NCBI GenBank assembly: GCA_903862155.1
Contig: CAIOXF010000264.1
Coordinates: forward strand, 1 to 15,822
Reading direction: 5' to 3'
Source of the DNA: an uncultured cyanobacterium
Lineage (GTDB): Bacteria; Cyanobacteriota; Cyanobacteriia; PCC-6307; Cyanobiaceae
DNA length: 15,822 nt
Numbering within the stretch: the first letter of the stretch is position 1; the number at the start of each line of letters is the position of its first letter. A program made the position numbers and the translations under genes. Below are positions 8,893-15,822 of the stretch, piece after piece. The notes below the pieces were generated by a model that ran no database searches, was not told the origin of the DNA, and saw nothing but the letters and a program-made list of their open reading frames with translations.

Positions 8893-11393
8893 GCTCATCG
8901 CTGGCCCCCAGGGGCAGCAACATGCCGGTGCCCGTGGGGTCTTCAGCGCTGAGATCGGCTGTGGCCAGCCGCACGCTCTTGCTGTCTCCGATGCGGGCAG
9001 CCACCAGCTCGGCCATGGCTGAGCAGAGATCCACCAGCTGATCGCCCCGCTGCTCGAAGCGCAGGCCGATCTGGCCGAGATCACCGCGCTGGCAGCTGCG
9101 CAGCTCGGCCACCGCTAGCTTCTTCACCTGGCCGCCGGCGCTGGCCAGCAGCACGGCGCTCGCATCGGTCGGGCCTGAGGCGGCACCCACCACCGTCTCG
9201 CCGGGCAGCAGCCGCATCAACATCGGGCCCTGGGCATTGCGTCCCATCAGCGGCAGGTTGGCGTCATTCACCGTGAGCCGCAGCACGCGGCCCGTGGAGC
9301 TCGCCACCACCAGCTCGTCGTCTTCGCGGCAGGGCACCACCCGACGCAGGGTGACACCGTCCTTCAGCTTGAGCACGGTGGCTGCCCGGCCAGAGAGCTC
9401 CTGGAATTCCTCCACCGGCAGGCGCTTAAAGCGGCCGTCGCTGCTCAACAGCCCCAGGCTGAGCCCCTTGGCCCCGTCGCCACTGGGCAGCGGCAGCACC
9501 TGAACCACGGTTTCGCCCTCCAGGCTGTCGGGCAGGAACCGCTCCAGGTTGCCGGGCTGCTGGCCGGCAAACTCCCAGCGCAGCAGGGCTACACGGCCAT
9601 CGGCGGTGAAGGCCAGTACGGGTGGTTGCCCGCTCACCGGCAGGATCACCCGGGCCGGTGCGGGGTGATCGCCCAGATTGGCGGCCTCATCGAGGTGGAG
9701 GCGGCCCAGCATCTGGGGCGCCACGATCTTCACAGCTCCATCGGCCTGAATCAGCAGCCGGGCTTCGCTCGGCAGGGCGCTGAAGGCCTGTTGGCGTTGC
9801 AGTTCGGCATTCGGGCGCACCGCGGCAGCCCGCTGGGCCACCAGCTCATCACCCCCCTCCACCAGCCGGGTACGGCGCGGTGTGGAATAGCGCTTCTTCA
9901 GGGCCCGCAGCTCGCCGATCATCGCGTCGAGTAATTCGTCGCGGTTGTTGAGCAGTTGGCGCAGGCGGCTGCGCTCCTCGCGCAGATCTTCCGCTTCCTT
10001 GCGCAGGCTCTCCTGCTCCAGCCCGGTGAGGCGGCGTAGCGGCATGGCCAGCACCGCATCGGCCTGCCGCTCGGTGAGATCCAGATGCACCTGCAGGCTG
10101 GCCTTGGCGCTGGCGGCGTCGCGGGCCTCCTGGATCATGTCGATCACGCGGCGCAGGTCGTCGAGCGCCTTGATCAGGCCCTCCACCACCTCCAGTCGGT
10201 CTTCGCACTTCCGCAGGGCGTGCTGGGTGCGCCGGATCAGGGTGAGTTCCCGGTATTCCAGGAACTCCTGCAGCAGCTGGCGCAGGCTCAGCTGCACCGG
10301 CTGGCCGTTCACCAGGGCCAGCAGGATCGCGCCGAAGTTGCTCTGCAGGGCGGTGCGGCGCTGCAGATCGGCCAGCACCTGTTCAGGGTTGGCGTCGCGG
10401 CGGAGTTCCACCACCACCCGCATCCCGTCGCGGTCGCTCTCATCGCGGATGTCGGCAATGCCGCCGATCTTGCCGTCGTTCACCTGTTCGGCCAGCTTCT
10501 CGATCCAGCCGGCTTTGCTGAGCTGATACGGCAACTCGGTGATCACCACGGCGCCGCGGCGATGGCGGCCCTTGCCGGGCTGCACCTCTTCCATGTGGGC
10601 CACACCCCGCATCGGGATGCTGCCGCGGCCGCTTAGGTAGGTGTCGCGCACCCCGCTGCCCACCAGCACCTCGCCGCCGGTGGGGAAGTCGGGGCCTGGC
10701 ACCAGCTCCAGCAGCTTGTCGTCGCTGAGGTCGGGTTTGCGGATCAGGGCGATCAGCGCATCCACGACCTCGCCTAGGTTGTGGGGCGGGATGCTGGTGG
10801 CCATGCCCACGGCGATGCCGCTGCAGCCGTTCAGCAGCAGAAACGGCAGTTGGGCCGGCAGCACCGTGGGCTCCTGCTGGGAGCCATCGAAGTTCGGCGC
10901 GAAATCAACGGTGTCGTTGCCGATCTCATCGAGCAGCCCCTCGTTGGCAATCGGGGCCAGCCGCGTTTCGGTGTAACGCATGGCGGCCGGTGGATCGTCG
11001 TCCACAGAGCCGAAGTTGCCGTGGCCATCCAGCAGCGGGTGGCGGCTGGCGAAGGTTTGCACCAACCGCACCAGCGCGTCGTAGACCGCCTGGTCGCCGT
11101 GGGGGTGGTACTTACCCAGCACGTCGCCCACCACGCGGGCGCATTTGCGGTAAGGCCGATCGGGGGTGAGCCCGAGCTCGTGCATCGCGTAGAGGATGCG
11201 CCGCTGCACGGGCTTGAGGCCGTCGCGCACATCGGGTAGGGCGCGCCCCACGATCACGCTCATGGCGTACTCGAGGTAGGAGCGCTGCATCTCCTGATGC
11301 AGCGCGATCGGCTGAATGCGCGGATCTTCGGGGCGCTCCTCGGCCATCCGGTCCTGGGGTCTGAGGGCGGAAAGTGGCGCTCAGCCTACTGAT

Positions 11394-11407
11394 GGCGTCC
11401 AGACGCC
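11394..11407 (-). promoter_or_regulatory. Short perfect inverted repeat between the TPR gene and the gyrA/parC-like gene
   Basis: GGCGTC (11394-11399) and GACGCC (11402-11407) are separated by CA and begin at the last base of the TPR stop codon. The two-base spacer allows only a tight hairpin with fewer pairs. No T-run follows in the direction of transcription, so termination is unlikely; mRNA processing or a protein site is possible. The symmetry is plain, the role is a guess. Confidence 0.25.
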
Positions 11408-12303
11408 TATTCGTCGTCGCCCAGGTCGTCGGGGTTGGCGTTGGCGTTGGCCCGCTCCACGTTGGTCTTGAGCGCGGCGTCGCTCAGCAGCACCCGGGCA
11501 GCGCTGCGCAGTTTCGGACCCCAGAGCTGATCCTTCTGATAGCTCTCGAGCACGTAGTTGGGATCGGCGTCGAGGGCACGGGCTGCCAGCTCGACGGCCT
11601 CGCTTTTGCCCTGGGGGCCGGAGGCGTAGAGCCCCGTTGCCAGGGCGAGGGAGGGTTCGGCGGCGCCGGGTTTGATGCGCAGCACCTGGCGCCAGCGCCC
11701 CACCGCCTCGCGCGTCTGCCCCTGCTCAAACAGCACCAGGCCCTGGTTGTTGATCGCCTCCCAGAAATCCCGCCGCAGTTTTGAGGCCCGCTCAAACGCC
11801 GCCAGGGCCTTCCCCTGGTTGCCTAGTTGGATGTAGGCGTTGCCCAGATCGAAATAGCCGCCGGCGTTGTTGCCCTCCATCTTCAGGCCGCGCTCCAATA
11901 GCCCGATGGCGTCATTGGGCCGGCCGTCGCGTAGTGCCAGAGACCCCTCGGCGAACCAGATCCCCGGATTGTTGGGGTCGAGGGTTTTGGCGCGGGCCAG
12001 TGACACCGCGGCTTTCTTGGTGTCGCGGCTGCGCAGCTGGGCTTCTGCCAGCAGCACCCAGCCCCGCGGATCGTTGGGCAGCAACCGCACGGTGAGCGCC
12101 GCCAGCCGGGCCGCATCCTCCGCCTGTCCCATCCGCAGCAACCGCGCTGCCGCTTGGGCGATCCCTAGGCCAGCACCCTCCAGCTCCACCGGCTTGGGGG
12201 TGTACACGTAAGGAACGAGAGCCCGCGCCGGCGCCACCGGGGCAAGGATCAGGCCCACGGCCATCGGGGCTGCCAGGAACGGCCGCAGCCAGCGCGCTGC
12301 CAT
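11407..12303 (-). CDS. Exported TPR-repeat protein
   Basis: Encodes 298 residues. The N-terminus is a Sec-type signal peptide: basic MAARWLR, hydrophobic FLAAPMAVGLILAPVA, and a likely cleavage site after ARA at residue 28, so it should act in the periplasm or thylakoid lumen. About five to six tetratricopeptide repeats follow from residue 45 to about 250, for example DPRGWVLLAEAQLRSRDTKK (78-97), NPGIWFAEGSLALRDGRPND (112-131) and NAGGYFDLGNAYIQLGNQGK (146-165). TPRs are protein-interaction helical pairs, so a scaffold or assembly role is likely. The C-terminus is an acidic, Asn-rich tail (ANANANPDDLGDDE) encoded partly by three tandem GTTGGC units (plus-strand 11434-11451). It starts 24 bp after the queG stop, so co-transcription with queG and the gyrA/parC-like gene is likely. 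Partner and process are unknown. Confidence 0.85.
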   Translation of the reverse strand: MAARWLRPFLAAPMAVGLILAPVAPARALVPYVYTPKPVELEGAGLGIAQAAARLLRMGQAEDAARLAALTVRLLPNDPRGWVLLAEAQLRSRDTKKAAVSLARAKTLDPNNPGIWFAEGSLALRDGRPNDAIGLLERGLKMEGNNAGGYFDLGNAYIQLGNQGKALAAFERASKLRRDFWEAINNQGLVLFEQGQTREAVGRWRQVLRIKPGAAEPSLALATGLYASGPQGKSEAVELAARALDADPNYVLESYQKDQLWGPKLRSAARVLLSDAALKTNVERANANANPDDLGDDE

Positions 12304-12327
12304 GGTGCTGGATCGAGTCTCCTGAGC

Positions 12328-13287
12328 CTAGGGAGTGTCTGCTTGGGCGGCCTTCAGGTTGCGCCGCCACATCCAGGGCTTGATCCGCCGCAGGGCCGAT
12401 GCCCGCAGCTGCTCATCCCAGGTGTCATCGCTCCAGTGCAGAGCCTCATCGGCCTTCAGGTTCAGGAGCCAGGGCCGGGGTTGCAGGTCGGGGTCGCTGC
12501 TGCTCTCGAGGGGTTGCTGGTTCCAGGGGCAGGCTTCCTGGCAGGCATCGCAGCCCGCTACCCAGGGCCCCAGGTTGCTGGCGATCGCCGCCGGCAGCTC
12601 CGGCTCGCGGTTTTCGATGGTGTGAAAGGCGATGCAGCGGCGGCTGTCCACCACGAAGGGCTCGGTGATGGCGCCGGTGGGGCACGCCGGGATGCAGCGG
12701 CTGCAGCTGCCACACAGCGGTGTGGCGGGTTGGTCGGTCGGCAGCTCCAGGGTGGTGAGCAGATGGCCCAGCAGCAGCCATGAGCCCCGCCCGCGGTGGA
12801 TCAGGTTGCCGTGCTTGCCGATCCAGCCCAGGCCAGCCTCTTCAGCCCACGCCTTGTCCATCAAGGGGGCGCTGTCCACGCAGGCTCGCCATTGAATCCC
12901 CGGCGCTTGTTGCTCCAGCCAACGGCCCAGCTGCCGCAGCCGCCCATCGATCACCCGGTGGTAGTCGCGCCCCCAGCCGTAGCGCGCCACCGCCAGGCTT
13001 CCTGGGCTCCGCTCCTTCCCGATGTAATAAGAGAGGCCCACTGCCACCACGCTGCGCACCCCAGGCAGCAGGCCCTCGATCGCGCGGCGGCGCGGATCGG
13101 CCATCCAGCCCATGTCGGCTTGATGGCCCGCGGCCAGCCACCGCTCCAGCGCTGCCGTGCGCAGGCCGATGCGCGCGCTGCCTGGCACGGCGGCGATGCC
13201 CACCGGATCGAATCCCAGGGCGCGGGCCTGCTGCTTCAGCACCAGGGCCAGGTCTTCCGTTCCGGCTGGAGTGGCGGCGGCAGCCAT
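12328..13287 (-). CDS. queG: Epoxyqueuosine reductase
   Basis: Reduces epoxyqueuosine to queuosine at the wobble position of GUN-anticodon tRNAs, the last step of queuosine synthesis, using a cobalamin cofactor and two 4Fe-4S clusters; cytoplasmic. The 319-residue protein has the family regions ARYGWGRDYHRVID (101-114), CVDSAPLMDKAWAEEAGLGWIGKHGNLI (136-163, with Asp138 at the conserved catalytic aspartate) and two ferredoxin-like cysteine sets: Cys192, Cys195, Cys198, Cys202 (CGSCSRCIPACPTGAI) and Cys218, Cys246, Cys249, Cys253 (CDACQEACPWN). The C-terminal helical region of some QueG proteins is short here. It is the first gene of the minus-strand cluster, diverging from the HpsJ-like gene with a 34-bp gap, so its promoter probably overlaps that neighbour's coding region. 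A relative with corrinoid reductive dehalogenase function is very unlikely given the motifs. Confidence 0.95.
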   Translation of the reverse strand: MAAAATPAGTEDLALVLKQQARALGFDPVGIAAVPGSARIGLRTAALERWLAAGHQADMGWMADPRRRAIEGLLPGVRSVVAVGLSYYIGKERSPGSLAVARYGWGRDYHRVIDGRLRQLGRWLEQQAPGIQWRACVDSAPLMDKAWAEEAGLGWIGKHGNLIHRGRGSWLLLGHLLTTLELPTDQPATPLCGSCSRCIPACPTGAITEPFVVDSRRCIAFHTIENREPELPAAIASNLGPWVAGCDACQEACPWNQQPLESSSDPDLQPRPWLLNLKADEALHWSDDTWDEQLRASALRRIKPWMWRRNLKAAQADTP

Positions 13288-13293
13288 CGCCCG

Positions 13294-13299
13294 TACAGT
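13294..13299 (+). promoter_or_regulatory. Possible -10 element (TACAGT) for the HpsJ-like gene
   Basis: TACAGT fits the loose cyanobacterial -10 pattern TANNNT and lies 22 bases before the GTG start at 13322, in the 34-bp divergent gap. A -35 would fall inside the first codons of queG; no good match is seen. This is a weak call based on position. Confidence 0.2.
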
Positions 13300-13321
13300 T
13301 GCGCCACCCCCTCATTGTGCT

Positions 13322-13972
13322 GTGAGCGCTGCCACCCCGGGCCGACTTGGCCATCTGCTCCGCTGGCTCGGTCTCACCCTGGTGGTGCTACTCGGTCTGC
13401 AGCTGCTGGTGCTGCTGGCGGCCTGGAACTGGAGCGAAGAGGCCTATCGCCAGCTCCTGATCGATCGGCTGGTCACCCAGTCGCCGATGGCCCTGGTGGG
13501 TCTGCTGTTGATGCTGTTCGGCATTCGCCTCGACAGCCCCGGTGCCCATCGCACCCCTCTGGCCTGGGTGGCCGGCGTGCTCGCAATCCTGCTGGCCATC
13601 GCCAACATCGTGGCGGTGCCCGTCACCATCAGCGGTGATCGGGCCCTGGCCGACCAGGCCGACCAGCAGCTGGCGGCCCGTCAGGGCCAGCTGGCCATGG
13701 CTCGCACCCAGCTCGCCAATCCTGAGGCCATCGATCAGTTCGTGGAGCAGGCCGAGCAGGCCGGCCAGCTGCCCGGCAATGCCAGCCCCGAGGAGAAGCG
13801 CAAGCTGGTGAAGCAGGTGATGGAGCGCCAGCTGCAACAGGCTGATGATCAGCTCAAGCAGCAGCAGCGTGCCCGCGATCTCACCGTGAATCAGCGCCGC
13901 ATCGGCGGCACTGGCACCGCCGTGGTGCTGGCCATCGCCTTCGTGCTCGTGGCTCTGGTCGCCCTGGTGTAG
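13322..13972 (+). CDS. HpsJ-like membrane protein with a coiled-coil loop
   Basis: Encodes 216 residues from the GTG at 13322 (MSAATPGRLGHLLRWLG). The frame is open upstream but that part overlaps the start of queG on the other strand. Four hydrophobic segments are seen at about 14-34, 55-70, 80-102 and 196-216. Between the last two is a charged Gln/Ala-rich loop (105-192), mostly helical and likely coiled coil (QLAARQGQLAMARTQLANPEAIDQFVEQAEQAG, KRKLVKQVMERQLQQADDQLKQQQ). This topology and the text AYRQLLIDRLVTQSPMALVGLLLMLFGIRL resemble cyanobacterial proteins annotated HpsJ-like, named for a hormogonium polysaccharide locus. Unicellular picocyanobacteria do not form hormogonia, so that name says little about function. 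The DUF502 gene follows 53 bp downstream on the same strand. Gene is sure, family is moderately sure, role unknown. Confidence 0.7.
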   Translation: MSAATPGRLGHLLRWLGLTLVVLLGLQLLVLLAAWNWSEEAYRQLLIDRLVTQSPMALVGLLLMLFGIRLDSPGAHRTPLAWVAGVLAILLAIANIVAVPVTISGDRALADQADQQLAARQGQLAMARTQLANPEAIDQFVEQAEQAGQLPGNASPEEKRKLVKQVMERQLQQADDQLKQQQRARDLTVNQRRIGGTGTAVVLAIAFVLVALVALV

Positions 13973-14025
13973 GTGGCTGGCTAAGTTGCGATCTGGACGC
14001 AGTCGGCCGGAGTTCCGGGATTCCC

Positions 14026-14754
14026 TTGGTTCAATCCAGCCCCAGACCTGACCAGCCCCTCGGCGATCGACTCCAGCAGGATCTCAAGAACGACCTGATT
14101 GCAGGTCTGCTGGTGGTCATTCCGCTGGCCACAACCATCTGGTTGGCCACCACAGTGAGCCGCTTCGTGCTCGCTTTCCTCACCTCAATTCCCAAGCAGT
14201 TCAATCCTTTCAACACCCTCAATCCGGTGTTGCAGGAACTGATCAACCTCGGTGTTGGTCTGCTGGTTCCCCTCCTGGGAATCCTGCTGATCGGTCTGAT
14301 GGCCCGCAATATCGTGGGCCGCTGGTTGCTGGAGTTCGGCGAGGGCACACTGCTGCGCATTCCTCTTGCGGGTTCGGTTTACAAAACCCTCAAGCAACTG
14401 CTGGAAACCTTCCTCCAAGGCAATTCCAGTCGCTTCCGGCGCGTGGTGTTGATCGAATACCCAAGGGAAGGGATCTATGCCCTGGGTTTTGTCACCGGCG
14501 TTCTCAGCGCCTCGCTGGCCGCCGACTTCGATCAAACGATGCTCAGCGTGTTCATCCCCACGGCGCCCAACCCCACCACCGGTTGGTATGCCGTGGTGCC
14601 CGAGACTTCGGTTCGCGACATTGAGTTGTCGGTGGAGGATGCCTTCCGCACGATCATCTCGGCGGGCATCGTTAGCCCCGATGAGCGCGCCACCCCATCC
14701 AACCGCAGCTTTTCCAGCCTGCTGGCCCAGCTGCGCGCCCCCCAGCCCTCCTGA
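14026..14754 (+). CDS. DUF502 family membrane protein
   Basis: Encodes 242 residues from a TTG at 14026 (MVQSSPRPDQPLGDRLQQDLKNDLIAG). I recall the same N-terminus in Synechococcus homologues, and no ATG or GTG lies closer. GGAG at 14009-14012 is 13 bases upstream, a rather long spacing, within a small CCGG-AGTT-CCGG inverted repeat. DUF502 features: a first membrane segment at about 24-52 (DLIAGLLVVIPLATTIWLAT), a second at 72-92 (LINLGVGLLVPLLGILLIGL), then IPLAGSVYKTLKQLLETF, RVVLIEYPREGIYALGFVTG and the motif SVFIPTAPNPTTGWY. Plant relatives are LIKE COV membrane proteins; the bacterial role is unknown. The stop codon overlaps the nusB ATG by one base (TGATG), which indicates translational coupling with nusB. 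Confidence 0.9.
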   Translation: MVQSSPRPDQPLGDRLQQDLKNDLIAGLLVVIPLATTIWLATTVSRFVLAFLTSIPKQFNPFNTLNPVLQELINLGVGLLVPLLGILLIGLMARNIVGRWLLEFGEGTLLRIPLAGSVYKTLKQLLETFLQGNSSRFRRVVLIEYPREGIYALGFVTGVLSASLAADFDQTMLSVFIPTAPNPTTGWYAVVPETSVRDIELSVEDAFRTIISAGIVSPDERATPSNRSFSSLLAQLRAPQPS

Positions 14755-15386
14755 TGCAGAGCCGTACCGTCTCCCGTGAACTGGCCCTGCTGATGCTGGG
14801 TCAGGTGAGTGATCGCAACGGATCCGCCCCGGCGGCCGACACCGCCCTCGACACCCTGCTCCAGCAGGCCCTAGCCAGCCTCAGCCTGCACGTGCGTGAG
14901 GCCCTGGATCGCTCGGCTGAGGATCTTCAGACCGCCCAGCAGGACCTGCTCGACAGTGAACTGCAAGAGGAGGGCGCCGATCGTCTGCCGCGCGTGCGCC
15001 AGCACCTCCAGGACGGCCTCGCCGCGGCTGAGCAAGCCCTGAACCGCCTTTCGGCCAGCCTGGAGCTGCCGCGGGTGCTGCTGCTCGCCGATCAAGACGA
15101 CGTGCGCCGCGGCGCTATTGATCGCACCCGCGCCGTGCTGCGCGACCGCGAGGCCATCGACCAGCGCCTGGATGCGGTGATGGAGGGCTGGCGCCTCAGC
15201 CGGCTGCCTCGCATCGATCGCGACATCCTGCGCCTGGCGGCTGTGGATCTCAGTGAGTTCGGCACCCCCTCTGCCGTGGCCTGCAATGAGGCCGTTGAGC
15301 TGGCCAACCGCTACAGCGACGAGCAGGGACGCCGCATGATCAACGGGGTGCTGCGCCGCTACACCGCCGCCGGCAGCAAGGGCTGA
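14754..15386 (+). CDS. nusB: Transcription antitermination factor NusB (cyanobacterial long form)
   Basis: Encodes 210 residues from the ATG at 14754, overlapping the upstream stop by one base. NusB pairs with NusE (ribosomal protein S10) on boxA RNA to promote rRNA operon antitermination and ribosome assembly. The N-terminal helix SRTVSRELALLMLGQVS and the C-terminal block (about 145-200: GWRLSRLPRIDRDILRLAAVDL, PSAVACNEAVELANRYSDEQGRRMINGVL) are the family signatures. E. coli NusB has 139 residues; the extra length here is mainly a helical, Leu/Gln/Glu-rich insertion at about 25-115. I believe long forms are usual in this lineage, so this is probably not a fusion. The gene ends at 15386, overlapping the ftsY start by one base. 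Confidence 0.92.
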   Translation: MQSRTVSRELALLMLGQVSDRNGSAPAADTALDTLLQQALASLSLHVREALDRSAEDLQTAQQDLLDSELQEEGADRLPRVRQHLQDGLAAAEQALNRLSASLELPRVLLLADQDDVRRGAIDRTRAVLRDREAIDQRLDAVMEGWRLSRLPRIDRDILRLAAVDLSEFGTPSAVACNEAVELANRYSDEQGRRMINGVLRRYTAAGSKG

Positions 15387-15822
15387 TGGTGTTCGACTGG
15401 TTCAAACGGGCTGTTGTCGCTCCCCAGGAGCAGGAGCCTGCCCCCCTGTCTGAGGTTCAGGAGGCTCCTGCAGAGGAGGCTCCGCAGGCTTCGGTTCCCG
15501 CTGCTGCCCCGGCCCCCGAACCCCCGGTGGCAACCACGCCCTCTCCGGCCCCTTCGGCCACTGGGGTGGATGCGGAGGCCCTGGAGTGGGCCCGCCAGGC
15601 CTATGCCCGCCTGAAGGCCCAGCAGGACGCTGCCGCCGCACCGGTTGCCGAGGTTCCCGCACCAGCCGTTACGGCCGCCCCGGAAACGCCAGTAGCCGTC
15701 CCCACGCCTTCTCCCGCACCATCTGGCCTCTCTTTGCTGGAGCAGGCCGCGGCCCAGCGGGCCGAGCGTCAGCAGGCGATCACCGCAGCAGCGGAGATGA
15801 CCGCTCCCACCCCCGTCGTGGA
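15386..15822 (+). CDS. ftsY: Signal recognition particle receptor FtsY, N-terminal part (3' end outside window)
   Basis: The frame from the ATG at 15386 stays open to the window end (145 complete codons). It begins MVFDWFKRAV and continues as a Pro/Ala/Glu-rich disordered stretch with two helical islands, EALEWARQAYARLKAQQDAAA and LSLLEQAAAQRAERQQAI. This is what the poorly conserved acidic A domain of picocyanobacterial FtsY looks like as I recall it; the diagnostic NG GTPase domain (GxNGxGKTT, DTAGR) lies beyond the window. FtsY is the membrane-bound receptor that docks the signal recognition particle and nascent membrane proteins. Position directly after nusB, with a stop/start overlap (TGATG), supports the call. 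A different Pro/Ala-rich protein cannot be excluded from this fragment alone. Confidence 0.82.
   Translation, partial: MVFDWFKRAVVAPQEQEPAPLSEVQEAPAEEAPQASVPAAAPAPEPPVATTPSPAPSATGVDAEALEWARQAYARLKAQQDAAAAPVAEVPAPAVTAAPETPVAVPTPSPAPSGLSLLEQAAAQRAERQQAITAAAEMTAPTPVV

Noticed and set aside
11434..11451. Three tandem GTTGGC units
   Set aside because: In-frame with the Ala-Asn repeats at the C-terminus of the TPR protein; low-complexity coding sequence rather than a regulatory repeat.
12581..12588. GCGATCGC, a HIP1 palindrome of cyanobacteria
   Set aside because: A single copy inside queG is expected by chance in GC-rich DNA, and I noticed no others; it does not indicate HIP1 enrichment.

Overview
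The window is a high-GC (clearly above 60%) stretch of a cyanobacterial chromosome, almost certainly from a picocyanobacterium of the Synechococcus/Cyanobium/Prochlorococcus lineage. The protein sequences and the gene order (thrC, then dnaN, a PRC-barrel protein, purL, purF, then a GyrA/ParC-like subunit, a TPR protein and queG on the opposite strand, then an HpsJ-like membrane protein, a DUF502 protein, nusB and ftsY) match the arrangement I recall at the start of Synechococcus genomes, where numbering begins at dnaN. The high GC fits Cyanobium or a related subcluster 5.2/5.3 Synechococcus better than low-GC Prochlorococcus. This assignment comes from memory, not from a search.

Layout. Positions 1-2424 (+) hold the C-terminal part of an AarF/UbiB/ABC1-type kinase, a secreted stand-alone DUF1400 protein, and threonine synthase (thrC), closed by a strong intrinsic terminator at 2468-2493. 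Positions 2494-2884 are the only long non-coding stretch. It carries a cluster of degenerate DnaA-box-like TTTTCC motifs on both strands, inverted repeats and a T-rich tract, and is the best candidate for the chromosome replication origin. Positions 2885-8892 (+) are a tightly spaced cluster: dnaN (sliding clamp), a PRC-barrel protein with a Trp/Asp-rich tail, purL and purF.

Positions 8855-13287 (-) are a second cluster, transcribed queG, then a TPR protein, then a GyrA/ParC-like topoisomerase subunit. Its last gene runs 38 bp into the 3' end of purF. Positions 13322-15822 (+) hold an HpsJ-like membrane protein, a DUF502 membrane protein, nusB and the start of ftsY. The last three are compact, with stop/start overlaps at both junctions.

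The genes are mostly housekeeping: replication (dnaN, topoisomerase subunit), de novo purine synthesis (two steps, side by side), amino acid synthesis, tRNA queuosine maturation, rRNA transcription antitermination and SRP-dependent protein targeting. I see no CRISPR array, tRNA, rRNA, transposase, phage gene or defence system. The least explained elements are the dnaN upstream region, the PRC-barrel protein with its Trp-rich tail, the gyrase-A paralogue without a visible GyrA box, and the purF/topoisomerase tail-to-tail overlap.
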